Origin: G963665495 sp963677785
GTDB lineage: Bacteria > Desulfobacterota > Desulfovibrionia > Desulfovibrionales > Desulfovibrionaceae
Direction of reading: 5' to 3'
DNA length: 64,000 nucleotides
Assembly: GCA_963677785.2 (NCBI GenBank)
Contig: CAXXDH010000002.1
Location: 992,001-1,056,000, forward strand
Below the pieces are notes generated by a model, which did no database searches, was not told the DNA's origin, and saw only the letters and a list, made by a program, of their open reading frames with translations. The first letter of the stretch is position 1. Every line of letters starts with the position of its first letter. Of this stretch, positions 36,056 through 45,199 are shown piece after piece. Position numbers and translations under genes: made by a program.

Positions 36056-37702
36056 CTATTCGTACACCACCACCTCGGTCCCCGGTTCAATGGTTCGGGC
36101 CAGCTCCAGTCCGTCTTTGTTAGTCATTCTGATACAGCCCTGTGAAACGCGGCGGCCGATCAGCGAAGGTCTGTTGGTGCCGTGAATCCGGAACGACCCG
36201 CCGTTGTTTCCGTGCGACAGGTAAATTTTGAACGCCCCCATGGGGTTACTACGGCTTCCAGGCGGAACAGGTGCGAGTCTGCGTCCTTTAGCCGCGGCCT
36301 GACGAATCATCCGCGCCGTGGGAAACCACCACGGGTCGTAGTCGATGGCGGTCACGTATCCGGTTCCTTGCGGATAGGGCACGCCTTTCTTGGCTGTGGC
36401 AACCTTGTAAGGACGCATGAGCATTTTGCTTCCATCAGGCAATACGCGATAGAGCCACAGCGTGCATTTGCCTACACTGATTTCAATGCGGTAATTCTTG
36501 AGTTCATTTGCTGAGCGCAATGGTACGTACCGTACGCCGCCCGAATAGATTACCTCGCGCGCTCCGTACAGCTTTGCCAGCTGTTCGAGACGCTGTCTGT
36601 AGTCCTGCTTGCCGGTTTTCCGAGCACCTTGGGGGACAGCGACAGCGGATGCGGATTGCCGGACCGCTGCCGCGGGAGCTGCGGATTCTCCCGGAACAAC
36701 GGTCTGGGGAGCGATTCCCGCGTAGCGAACCACGGGCTTGTAGGGCAGCATCCTGATCTCAACCCGGCGGTTCAGGCTGCGCCCTCGGGATGTGCTATTG
36801 TCGGCCAGGGGTTTGTCTTCGCCATAACCTTTTACCTCGGTACGTTCGGCCGGGATGCCGAATCTGGTCAGAAGCGCGATCTGCAGTTCCAGCGCGCGTT
36901 GGTACGAAAGACGCTGGTTATTTTCTCTGCTGCCTACGTTGTCCGTATGGCCGACGATACGGGCTTTGATTCCCGGGGTGTTTTGCAGAAATTGGGCAAG
37001 CTCCCGTGCTTGCTGCAGCATGGACGAATCCAGTCCGGAACGACCGGTGGAAAAACGAAAGGTGAAGGTCCTTGCAAGGGCATCCCGACTGGGAGCAGGC
37101 AGGGCTGGAGCAGGTGGGCTTGCAACGCCTGCAGTAGTGTTTTGGGGGACAGGTGCTACAGGTGGTGCCGACCGGACTACAACGCTTTGCCCGGCATCGG
37201 AAATATTCTCGATGGTCAGTTCCATACGGTTGTTTCTGGCTCGACCGTAAGCGGAAGAATTGGCGAACAGCGGAACTTCCGCACCTCTGGGAAGAATACG
37301 AATCCGGGCCGGATCAATCGCGCCTTCCCGGAGCAGATAATTTTTTACCGCAAGGGCTATGTGCTTCGAACGTTCCATGCTTTCCTGTTGGGAATGAAGC
37401 AGGGCCGAATGGGCCGTGATACGCAGGTGTGTCCGTGGCTCGATTTTCAAAATTCCTACTAGCGCTGCTTTATAAATATCCAATTCGGATGCAATGGCGC
37501 TATCGTCCTGGTTCTTGGGCAAAGACAGCACAAGGCTCAGCTCAGATTTTTTGGGCGGTTGTTTTTCCGGTTTTACAGTTTTAGAGGGAAGGTCCTGAAT
37601 GACCGGGGTGGCCGCGGCTTTCAAAGACTTCCTTCCTCCATGCGCACCGCAGGCGCTGAGAGCGAAAACCATAAAGATTAGTAACGCAATGTTCTGTCGC
37701 AT
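36056..37702 (-). CDS. lipoprotein with two OmpA-like domains and an L,D-transpeptidase domain
   Basis: 548 residues. A lipoprotein signal ends in LSAC (Cys18). Residues about 60-165 form a degenerate OmpA-like domain (RARNNRMELTI retained, TD motif lost). Residues about 210-320 form a canonical OmpA peptidoglycan-binding domain (VGHTDNVGSRENNQRLSYQR and SLNRRVEIRM). Residues about 400-548 are a YkuD L,D-transpeptidase with His in FRIHGTNRPSLIG and catalytic Cys in SQGCIRM. The combination would anchor a cross-linking enzyme between membrane and wall. Stops are 9 bp from the convergent K+ channel. I do not know this exact fusion as a named protein. Confidence 0.85.
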   Translation of the reverse strand: MRQNIALLIFMVFALSACGAHGGRKSLKAAATPVIQDLPSKTVKPEKQPPKKSELSLVLSLPKNQDDSAIASELDIYKAALVGILKIEPRTHLRITAHSALLHSQQESMERSKHIALAVKNYLLREGAIDPARIRILPRGAEVPLFANSSAYGRARNNRMELTIENISDAGQSVVVRSAPPVAPVPQNTTAGVASPPAPALPAPSRDALARTFTFRFSTGRSGLDSSMLQQARELAQFLQNTPGIKARIVGHTDNVGSRENNQRLSYQRALELQIALLTRFGIPAERTEVKGYGEDKPLADNSTSRGRSLNRRVEIRMLPYKPVVRYAGIAPQTVVPGESAAPAAAVRQSASAVAVPQGARKTGKQDYRQRLEQLAKLYGAREVIYSGGVRYVPLRSANELKNYRIEISVGKCTLWLYRVLPDGSKMLMRPYKVATAKKGVPYPQGTGYVTAIDYDPWWFPTARMIRQAAAKGRRLAPVPPGSRSNPMGAFKIYLSHGNNGGSFRIHGTNRPSLIGRRVSQGCIRMTNKDGLELARTIEPGTEVVVYE

Positions 37703-38029
37703 CTTTTCCTCTCACCTTAATCCGATGCTTTAGGTATCCACCGACGCATTGACAAAATGGCTTCCTGAAATAGTACAGATTCAAGAGGCAAAAGAAAAAA
37801 GAGTATTACAATAGAAATACTTCATTTTTTATTATACACTAAATACGCAAGCAATCAAGTGTATTACGTTATTTTCTCTGTAGAGAATATTTAAAAATTT
37901 TATAGATAAAGTATAGTACTTCAGTTGTTTGTTTGATGGTTTGTAGTGTGTCGTATAAGTCGGGTTACGAGGTCAAACTAATCAAACTCCACTTGCAGCA
38001 TCGTTGTTACATTGAAAGAGCAGGGAAGT
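37703..38029. promoter_or_regulatory. AT-rich divergent promoter region
   Basis: About 330 bp between the transpeptidase (minus) and rtcB (plus), strongly AT-rich after 37790. A 7-bp inverted repeat ATACACT (37834-37840) / AGTGTAT (37858-37864) with a 17-bp spacer could be an operator. Exact promoter boxes cannot be assigned by eye. Confidence 0.35.
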
Positions 38030-39511
38030 ATGGCCAAACGCAAAGTTAAATCCGGACATAAGGCAGCGGCAGCTCCTCCGTTCAGAGGGCTGACAATCAA
38101 TCAGCTTGATGCATACGAGTGGGAAATCCCTCCAGTGGGAACCATGCGAGCCCCCGTACGCTTGTTTGCCGCGGAAGGCATTGCCAGGGCCCTGGAAGAT
38201 CGCGTGTTCCAGCAAGCAGCCAATGTAGCTTCTTTACCTGGCATTGTTTCGGCCTGTTATGTGATGCCGGACGCCCACGCGGGGTATGGCTTTCCCATCG
38301 GCGGGGTTGCGGCCTTTGATCCGAATCAAGGCGGCGTCGTGTCGGCCGGTGGAGTTGGATTCGACATCGCCTGCGGCGTACGTACGCTACTGACCGGCTG
38401 CGACAAGGACCAGATTTTGCGCGTACAGCATTTGCTGGCCGATACGCTGCAGGCAATGATTCCGGCCGGAGTGGGCGGCAAAGGCGAGCTGCGCCTTGAT
38501 GCCGGGCAGATGGAGGCCATGTTGTTCGGAGGTGCGCACTGGGCAGTCGGTGCGGGCTATGGCGTCAAAAAGGATCTGGAAATGACCGAGGAGAGCGGCG
38601 CAATGGCCGGAGCCTTGCCTGAGATGGTTTCGGACCAGGCCAAGGCGCGACAGGTGGCTGAAGTCGGCACACTCGGTTCGGGCAACCATTACCTGGAAGT
38701 CCAGGAAATCATGGAGATACGCGACGGCAAAGCGGCAGACGCCTTTGGACTGCGACAGGGCGACGTTGTGGTCAGCATCCACTGCGGTTCACGGGGGCTC
38801 GGGCATCAGATCGGCACGGATTATCTGGCCCGGATGCTGGAACAAAGCGGCAAACACGGCCTCAAACTGCGCGATCCGGAGCTGGCCTGCGCTCCTGTAC
38901 GTTCCGAGCTGGGGCAAGTTTATCTCGGGGCCATGCGCGCGGGTATCAATTGCGCGCTTGCCAACAGGCAGGTCCTGACACAGCGCGTACGTGAGGTATT
39001 TTTTAAAGTAGTGCCGCAAGCCGAACTTCGTTTGCTGTATGACGTATCACACAATACCTGCAAAGAAGAGACGCACCTGGTGGGAGGCAAGGCCAGGCAA
39101 CTGTTTGTCCACCGCAAAGGAGCGACACGGGCTTTCGGGCCGGGGCATCCGGATCTGCCTCAGGCATATAGAGCTGTCGGACAACCCGTGCTGGTCGGCG
39201 GCAGTATGGGGACGCATTCGTATATTCTGGCCGGATGCGGAGCCGGTGAAGCAGGGGCCTTCTCTTCAGCCAACCATGGCGCGGGCCGGGCCATGAGCCG
39301 CAGCCACGCCAAAAAATCACTCTCCGGACGTACTGTTTTAGCGGATCTCGAATATCAGGGCATTCAGTTGCGAGCGAAGAATTTACGCGCAATCGCTGAA
39401 GAAGCTCCAGGTGCTTACAAAGACGTGGATCTGGTTGTGTCGACAGTTGAATCCAAAGGTCTGGCACGAGTGGTGGCCGTACTCAGTCCGTTGATCTGCA
39501 TTAAAGGTTAA
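38030..39511 (+). CDS. rtcB: RNA-splicing ligase RtcB
   Basis: 493 residues from the ATG at 38030; an in-frame TTG at 38012 is a weaker alternative. Mn-binding and active-site motifs are GGVGFDIACGVR, GTLGSGNHYLE, SIHCGSRGLGHQ, the His-rich YDVSHNTCKEE, and the GMP-accepting His in SANHGAGRAMSR. The enzyme joins RNA 2',3'-cyclic or 3'-phosphate ends to 5'-OH ends using GTP, for RNA repair. Neither archease nor the RtcR regulator is adjacent. Confidence 0.92.
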   Translation: MAKRKVKSGHKAAAAPPFRGLTINQLDAYEWEIPPVGTMRAPVRLFAAEGIARALEDRVFQQAANVASLPGIVSACYVMPDAHAGYGFPIGGVAAFDPNQGGVVSAGGVGFDIACGVRTLLTGCDKDQILRVQHLLADTLQAMIPAGVGGKGELRLDAGQMEAMLFGGAHWAVGAGYGVKKDLEMTEESGAMAGALPEMVSDQAKARQVAEVGTLGSGNHYLEVQEIMEIRDGKAADAFGLRQGDVVVSIHCGSRGLGHQIGTDYLARMLEQSGKHGLKLRDPELACAPVRSELGQVYLGAMRAGINCALANRQVLTQRVREVFFKVVPQAELRLLYDVSHNTCKEETHLVGGKARQLFVHRKGATRAFGPGHPDLPQAYRAVGQPVLVGGSMGTHSYILAGCGAGEAGAFSSANHGAGRAMSRSHAKKSLSGRTVLADLEYQGIQLRAKNLRAIAEEAPGAYKDVDLVVSTVESKGLARVVAVLSPLICIKG

Positions 39512-39601
39512 AACGATTTTTCAGGAAGTATTGATCAGCAAAAGTACTCAGAACTTATTGTCGAATATTTTCAAGCAATCCAGGCCCTGCCGGGCGTAGC
39601 A

Positions 39602-39632
39602 AAAGAAAAGGGGAGCCCCTGATGGAGCTCCC
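39602..39632 (-). terminator. terminator of the flagellin gene
   Basis: Read on the minus strand, GGGAGC (39632-39627) pairs with GCTCCC (39616-39611) and is followed by CTTTTCTTTT. It lies about 30 bp after the flagellin stop. Confidence 0.75.
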
Positions 39633-39661
39633 TCTTAGGTTGTGTGGTTTTAGCCGTATGG

Positions 39662-40537
39662 TTAGCCCATGAGCTGCATGGCCATACGCGGCAAGGAGTT
39701 GGCCTGCGAGAGCATGGCCACCGCTGACTGCGTCAGGATCTGCTGACGTACGAACTCCGTCATTTCCAGAGAGACGTCAACATCGGAGATTCGGGATTCC
39801 GCGGCCTGGAGGTTTTCGGATTGGATCTCCAGGTTGGTGATGGTATTTTCCAAGCGGTTTTGCAAAGCACCGAGGTTTGCGCGGATGTTGTCCTTGGAAA
39901 CGATGGCCGTCCGAATGGTTTCCAGGGATTCCTGGGCCAGCTGTTGGGTCGAGATGCTGTTGCCTGCACCCAGCCCGACTCCGAGGGCCGAAGCCGTGGA
40001 GTTGCCGATCTGCACGTAGTAGTAGTCCTCGCTGCAATCGTTGGCCGTACCGAAGTGGATCTTCATTTTGCCCGTAGCCACCAATCCGGAACCATCGTGG
40101 TCCGAAGCGGAGAGATTTCCATTGAGCAGATACAAGCCGTTAAAATCCGTGGCATTGGCGATACGGGTGATTTCTGAGGCCATGGCCTGGTATTCGGAGT
40201 CGATGATGATTCTTTGATCCGAGGTATACGTACCGGTTGCAGCCTGTTCAGCCAGTTCCTTCATGCGGATGAGCTTTTCATCGATGACGCCCAGGGCGCC
40301 GTCCGCGGTTTGGATCATGGAAATAGCGTCGTTGGCATTGCGTACGCCCTGGTTCAACGCGGTGATGTCTGCGCGCATCAGTTCGCGTACAGCCAGGCCG
40401 GCCGCGTCGTCGGCCGCCGAATTGATTCTCAGGCCCGAAGACAAGCGTTCAACGGAAGTTCCAAGGTTGTTGTACGAAGTCCGCAAATTGCGTGCCGCGT
40501 TATTAGCCATTAAGTTGTGGTTGATAACCAGAGACAT
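39662..40537 (-). CDS. fliC: flagellin
   Basis: 291 residues, the short-flagellin class. The start at 40537 follows GGAGGAAAGAAC. The N-terminal D0/D1 domain has MSLVINHNLMANNAARNL and LSSGLRINSAADDAAGLA. The C-terminal D1/D0 domain has ANLGALQNRLENTITNL and SQANSLPRMAMQLMG. The variable centre (about 150-200) is small. Exported by the flagellar type III system and polymerised as filament. It has its own sigma-28 promoter and terminator, so it is monocistronic. Nearby glycosyltransferases could modify it (inference). Confidence 0.95.
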   Translation of the reverse strand: MSLVINHNLMANNAARNLRTSYNNLGTSVERLSSGLRINSAADDAAGLAVRELMRADITALNQGVRNANDAISMIQTADGALGVIDEKLIRMKELAEQAATGTYTSDQRIIIDSEYQAMASEITRIANATDFNGLYLLNGNLSASDHDGSGLVATGKMKIHFGTANDCSEDYYYVQIGNSTASALGVGLGAGNSISTQQLAQESLETIRTAIVSKDNIRANLGALQNRLENTITNLEIQSENLQAAESRISDVDVSLEMTEFVRQQILTQSAVAMLSQANSLPRMAMQLMG

Positions 40538-40628
40538 GTTCTTTCCTCCTTGATAATCAAATGCATCCTTGCATGGCGCCACATGGAGCGGGGCCGTCCC
40601 GAGTTCCATTCCGTGGCACTTGCCTCTG

Positions 40629-40655
40629 GTATCGTCTGTTGCCTAAAATACTTTA
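40629..40655 (-). promoter_or_regulatory. sigma-28 (FliA) promoter of flagellin
   Basis: On the minus strand: TAAAGTAT, an 11-bp spacer, then GACGATAC. The sigma-28 consensus is TAAAGTTT-N11-GCCGATAA. The site lies about 90 bp upstream of the flagellin ATG, giving a leader of roughly 80 nt. Confidence 0.85.
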
Positions 40656-41314
40656 TACAAAAAATTATGTTTTATTTTACATTTCTTAAGATTTAGAAAA
40701 TATAAAATTGCTCAAGTAGGTTTGATGTATTTTTAACCAACTGAAAAGAAAAGAAAAACATGGAGAATAGCAGTGGGGAGAAAATTTGAGAAGAAACTAA
40801 AAATTAAAGTGGCTAAAATCTGAAGTGTCCTAAAGAAAAGTAAATGTTGATGGCGATCGAAAAAGAGATATGGAGCAAAAGTATTTTTTTGCCCTTTAAA
40901 AAGATGCATCAAAATAGAGGAGAAATACGGAGAGAAAAGGGGAATATTACTGTAGTACAGTATGTCAGCTGGACATGGCTGCTTCAGCAATGCATGAGAA
41001 TTGAAACTGAAATTTTGTCGTTGTCCGACACTACACTTAACGGCTGGAACAAAGAAAACTTAAGGGGCATGTGAAAAATAACTTCCGGGTTCCGTTGCCG
41101 ATTTACCGCTAAAATGGCTGGTATGCCGGGAGCTTTTCCCATGAATGTTTTTTTGGTAGGCTGTTTCTTTATGAAAGGGGAGCAGGGATTGCGCATCTGG
41201 TTGCTTCCCAGACATTCGTTGCCGCTCAAGAGGAACACGGGGTGCCACGATCATTTTCTCCGTAATAAAAAATACAAAGAGCGTAAACTGTAACTACAAA
41301 AATATCAAATAATT
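40656..41314. other. long AT-rich intergenic region upstream of dnaE
   Basis: About 660 bp with no convincing gene; small frames (for example 40844-41074) lack coding character. A perfect 7-bp inverted repeat TACTGTA-G-TACAGTA at 40948-40962 looks like a regulator half-site pair. The region presumably carries the dnaE promoter. Confidence 0.45.
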
Positions 41315-44300
41315 ATGTCAAATTTTGTTCATCTGCATTGCCATACAGAATACAGTTTGCTGGATGGCGCCATCCGGATCAATGATTTGTGCACTCGTGC
41401 CAAGGAATACGGGATGGAGTACGTGGCCATTACCGACCACGGCAATCTTTACGGGGCCTTAACATTTTATCTGGAAGCCAAAAGCAACGGACTCAAACCT
41501 ATAATGGGGTGCGAAGTCTACGTGGCCGGCGGAAGCCATACGCACAAAAGCCCGGAAGTGGCCAGAGACCGTTTTCACCTCGTACTGCTGGCGCAAAACA
41601 ATGTCGGATATGGAAATCTGATCAAGCTGGTTTCCAAAGGGCACCTGGACGGTTTTTACCACAAGCCCCGAGTGGACAAGGAGTTGCTCAGCAAACATAG
41701 CGAAGGGCTGATAGCTCTCTCGGCCTGCCTGGCAGGAGAGGTGCCGCGTACGCTGTTGCGCAAAGGGTACGAGGCCGGGCGGCAGATGGCGATGCGGTAC
41801 GCGGAGATTTTTCCCGGACGTTTTTACCTGGAACTTCAGGAGAACGGGCTTGAGGAACAGGACAAAGTCAACAAGCAGCTCCTGGATCTTGCCAAAGATA
41901 CCGGTTTACCACTGGTGGCCACCAATGACTGCCATTATCTGGATGCTTCGGACGTGGAGGCCCATGACATTCTGCTTTGCATTCAGACCGCGGCCTGTGT
42001 GGACGACACCAAGAGAATGCGTTTCGAGACCCATGACTTGTATTTCAAGTCGCCGGACCAGATGCGCAAGGATTTTGCCTATGCGCCCGAAGCACTGGAA
42101 AACTCGGTTCGTATCGCTGAACAGTGTCACGTCGAACTGGATCTGAAGACCTACCATTTTCCCATCTACGCCTTGCCCGAAGGGAAAACCATCGGCGAGG
42201 AGTTTCTGGAACTCAGTCGCGAGGGCTTGCGCCTGCGACTGGAAAAGATGCCTCCGGAAACAGATCCGCAGCCCTATTGGGACCGCCTGGAGATGGAACT
42301 GAAGGTCATCGAGACCATGGGATTTCAAGGCTATTTTCTCATTGTCCAGGATTTTATCAACTGGGCCAAAGACCACAAGATCCCCGTCGGCCCCGGGCGC
42401 GGATCCGCCGCCGGATCGCTGGTCGCGTACGCGCTGCGGATCACCAACCTGGACCCCTTGCCGTATAATTTGTTGTTCGAACGTTTTTTGAATATCGAAC
42501 GCGTTTCCATGCCTGATATCGACGTGGACTTCTGCGAACGCCGGCGTACCGAGGTAATCAAGTACGTCACGGAAAAATACGGAGTGGATTCCGTGGCGCA
42601 GATCACCACCTTCGGGAAAATGAAGGCCAAAGCCGTGGTCCGGGATGTGGGTCGCGCCCTGGGTATGGCGTTCGCCGAAACCGATAAAATTGCTAAGCTC
42701 ATTCCGGATGAAATGAAGATGACCATCTCCAAAGCCCTGGAGGCGGAGCCGGAATTGCGCGAACTGGCGTCTGACGACAAACGGGTGGCCCGGCTCATCG
42801 ATGTTTCCAAACGCTTGGAAGGGCTTTCTCGTCACGCCTCCACCCATGCCGCGGGCGTGGTTATCGGCGACAAGCCGCTTCAGGAATATCTGCCCCTGTA
42901 CCGCGGGAAAAAAGACGAAATTGTGACCCAGTTCAATATGAAAATGGTCGAAAAGGTCGGCCTGATCAAATTCGACTTTCTGGGTTTGCGGACCATGACG
43001 ACTATTCAGGATTGCCTGGATTTGATAGAAAAGCAGGGGAAAGATTCGATTGATCTCGATACTCTCCCGCTGGACGGCGAGGGCACGGAATCCACCTACG
43101 AGCTCTATTCCAAGGGAGACACGGACGGCATTTTCCAGGTGGAAAGCTCGGGCATGCGGCGCTATCTGCGCCAGCTTAAACCTTCGTGCTTCGACGACGT
43201 CATCGCCATGCTTGCTCTGTACCGTCCGGGCCCGCTCGGATCCGGCATGGTGGACGAATTCATCAAACGCAAACACGGCCAGCTGGAAGTAACCTATCCC
43301 TTACCCTCACTGGAAGAAACGCTGAAAGACACCTATGGCGTTATCGTCTATCAGGAGCAGGTCATGAAGATCGCCCAGGTGGTTGCGAACTATACGCTGG
43401 GCGGCGCCGACCTGCTGCGCCGGGCCATGGGTAAGAAAAATGCCGAGGCCATGGCCGAACAACGCGTCCAGTTTGTGAAGGGCGCTGCGGAAAATGATAT
43501 CAGCGAAAGCAAGGCCAATGAAATTTTCGACTTGATGGAAAAGTTCGCCGAATACGGCTTCAACAAGTCGCACAGTGCGGCCTATGCGCTGATTTCATTT
43601 TATACCGCGTATCTCAAAGTGCATTATCCGTCGGAATTCATGGCGGCCCTGCTGACTTCGGAAGTCAACAACCAGGACAAGGTACTGAAGTATATTTCCG
43701 TTTGCCGGGATATGGAGATCGAAGTCCTTCCTCCCAATGTGAATCTTTCAGAGGCCGTATTCACGGTTAATGAGGAGCGAATCATTTTCGGCCTGGGAGG
43801 CGTAAAGAACGTCGGGTACGAGGCCATTCGCGAGATTGTCGAGGCCAGGGAAAACGACGGTCCGTACAGCAGCCTGCTCGACCTTTGCGAACGGGTCAAC
43901 CTGCGCAAGGTGACCAAGCGGGTTCTGGAAAATTTGATCAAATGCGGCGCCATGGACTGCCTGGGGTGCACGCGCGCGGGCCTTCTGGCCTCGTTGGAGT
44001 CCGTTGTGGCCAAGGCCCAGAAACGGGCCAAAGACAAGAATTCGGGCCAGGCTTCATTATTCGCATTGATGCCGGAGGGCGAGCAGAACACCTGCCCCGG
44101 GGTCGGGTTCGACTGCGAGGAGCAGGGCATGCAGGAATGGCCTGACGCCGACAAGGCCAGATACGAAAAGGAAGCGCTGGGATTTTTTCTCACCTGCCAC
44201 CCCTTGCTGCCGTACCGGGATAAAATCCGGCGGCTTGGTTTGACTTCCATGTCTATAGCCAAGGAAATGCCGGACGAATGCGAAGTCAAAATCGCCTGCA

Positions 44301-44815
44301 TTGTCAATGACCGCAAGGACCGTTTGAACAAAAAGGGCGAGAAGTGGTCCATTCTGAACATTGAAGATACGACTGGCAATATCGAAGCTTTGGCCTTTGC
44401 GCGGACTTTTCAGGAAATCAAGACGATACTGGATCAGGATCAGCCGTTGATGATGACCGCCCGGGTCAAGGAAGACAACCGGGATGGCGGATCCAGTTCG
44501 GATGACGAAGACAGTATCCGCGAGGTGAAGCTGTTTGTGGACAGTGTCTGTTTGCTCGAGACGCTGTCCGAATCCCAGGATACGCCGGTTCCTCTGGAGA
44601 TTGACGCATCGAGGCTGGAAAACGGGGGATTTTCGGAATTCAAGGAATTACTCGCGCGGCACAAGGGCCGCGCGCCGGTGCACGTGTACCTCAAACTCGA
44701 GGGGCAGCTCTGCCATCTTGAACTCGGCCCGTCGTATACGATCACTGCCGGTGCGGCTTTTGACCAGGATTTTCGCCAGTGGGCGGGCAACAACGAGGTG
44801 CGTATTGTCCATTAA
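41315..44815 (+). CDS. dnaE: DNA polymerase III subunit alpha
   Basis: 1166 residues. The PHP domain begins at HCHTEYSLLDGA (about 8-19), the polymerase catalytic Asp residues are in MPDIDVDFCERRR, then FGKMKAKAVVRDVGR, the palm/fingers region with ASTHAAGVVIGD and the helix-hairpin-helix LRKVTKRVLENLIKCGAMD. An OB domain (NIEDTTGNIEALAF) and C-terminal tail follow. It is the replicative polymerase of the DnaE1 type. The queD frame starts inside its last codons. Confidence 0.96.
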   Translation: MSNFVHLHCHTEYSLLDGAIRINDLCTRAKEYGMEYVAITDHGNLYGALTFYLEAKSNGLKPIMGCEVYVAGGSHTHKSPEVARDRFHLVLLAQNNVGYGNLIKLVSKGHLDGFYHKPRVDKELLSKHSEGLIALSACLAGEVPRTLLRKGYEAGRQMAMRYAEIFPGRFYLELQENGLEEQDKVNKQLLDLAKDTGLPLVATNDCHYLDASDVEAHDILLCIQTAACVDDTKRMRFETHDLYFKSPDQMRKDFAYAPEALENSVRIAEQCHVELDLKTYHFPIYALPEGKTIGEEFLELSREGLRLRLEKMPPETDPQPYWDRLEMELKVIETMGFQGYFLIVQDFINWAKDHKIPVGPGRGSAAGSLVAYALRITNLDPLPYNLLFERFLNIERVSMPDIDVDFCERRRTEVIKYVTEKYGVDSVAQITTFGKMKAKAVVRDVGRALGMAFAETDKIAKLIPDEMKMTISKALEAEPELRELASDDKRVARLIDVSKRLEGLSRHASTHAAGVVIGDKPLQEYLPLYRGKKDEIVTQFNMKMVEKVGLIKFDFLGLRTMTTIQDCLDLIEKQGKDSIDLDTLPLDGEGTESTYELYSKGDTDGIFQVESSGMRRYLRQLKPSCFDDVIAMLALYRPGPLGSGMVDEFIKRKHGQLEVTYPLPSLEETLKDTYGVIVYQEQVMKIAQVVANYTLGGADLLRRAMGKKNAEAMAEQRVQFVKGAAENDISESKANEIFDLMEKFAEYGFNKSHSAAYALISFYTAYLKVHYPSEFMAALLTSEVNNQDKVLKYISVCRDMEIEVLPPNVNLSEAVFTVNEERIIFGLGGVKNVGYEAIREIVEARENDGPYSSLLDLCERVNLRKVTKRVLENLIKCGAMDCLGCTRAGLLASLESVVAKAQKRAKDKNSGQASLFALMPEGEQNTCPGVGFDCEEQGMQEWPDADKARYEKEALGFFLTCHPLLPYRDKIRRLGLTSMSIAKEMPDECEVKIACIVNDRKDRLNKKGEKWSILNIEDTTGNIEALAFARTFQEIKTILDQDQPLMMTARVKEDNRDGGSSSDDEDSIREVKLFVDSVCLLETLSESQDTPVPLEIDASRLENGGFSEFKELLARHKGRAPVHVYLKLEGQLCHLELGPSYTITAGAAFDQDFRQWAGNNEVRIVH

Positions 44816-45197
44816 GAAAGGCAAATATCGCCTGAACGTCAAGGGAGAGTTTGCGGCTTCGCACAACCTGCGGCATTTTGCCGGAAAATGCGAGGCACTG
44901 CACGGCCATAATTTTGCGGTGGAATTTGCTGTGGAAGGTGATACTCTGGCCCCCAAGACAGAGCTTCTGGTGGATTTCGGCGTATTGAAAATGGAATTGA
45001 AACGCGCCATTGCTCCGTTGGACCATGCGTATCTGAATGAGGTTCCGCCATTTGACGTGCAAAATCCTTCTTCGGAAAACCTGGCCCGATACATCTATAA
45101 AGCCCTTGAACCCCGTATGCTGGAATTGGGCGTACGAATCATCTGGGTTACCGTGGCCGAACGTGCGATACAGTCCGCCACGTATTTTGAGGAATAG
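44805..45197 (+). CDS. queD: 6-carboxytetrahydropterin synthase (QueD/PTPS family)
   Basis: 130 residues. The start is TTG at 44805, overlapping the dnaE stop by 11 bases, with GAGG 5-8 bases upstream. Zn ligands are His in FAASHNLRHF and the pair in HGHNFAVEF, the catalytic Cys is in GKCEALHGH, and the substrate Glu region is ERAIQSATYFE. The family converts 7,8-dihydroneopterin triphosphate to 6-carboxytetrahydropterin for queuosine. Other queuosine genes are not in the window, so a related pterin role remains possible. Confidence 0.87.
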   Translation: MSIKKGKYRLNVKGEFAASHNLRHFAGKCEALHGHNFAVEFAVEGDTLAPKTELLVDFGVLKMELKRAIAPLDHAYLNEVPPFDVQNPSSENLARYIYKALEPRMLELGVRIIWVTVAERAIQSATYFEE

Positions 45198-45199
45198 CC

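Noticed and set aside
40844..41074. 76-codon frame between flagellin and dnaE
   Set aside because: Unusual composition and no recognisable motif or conserved pattern.
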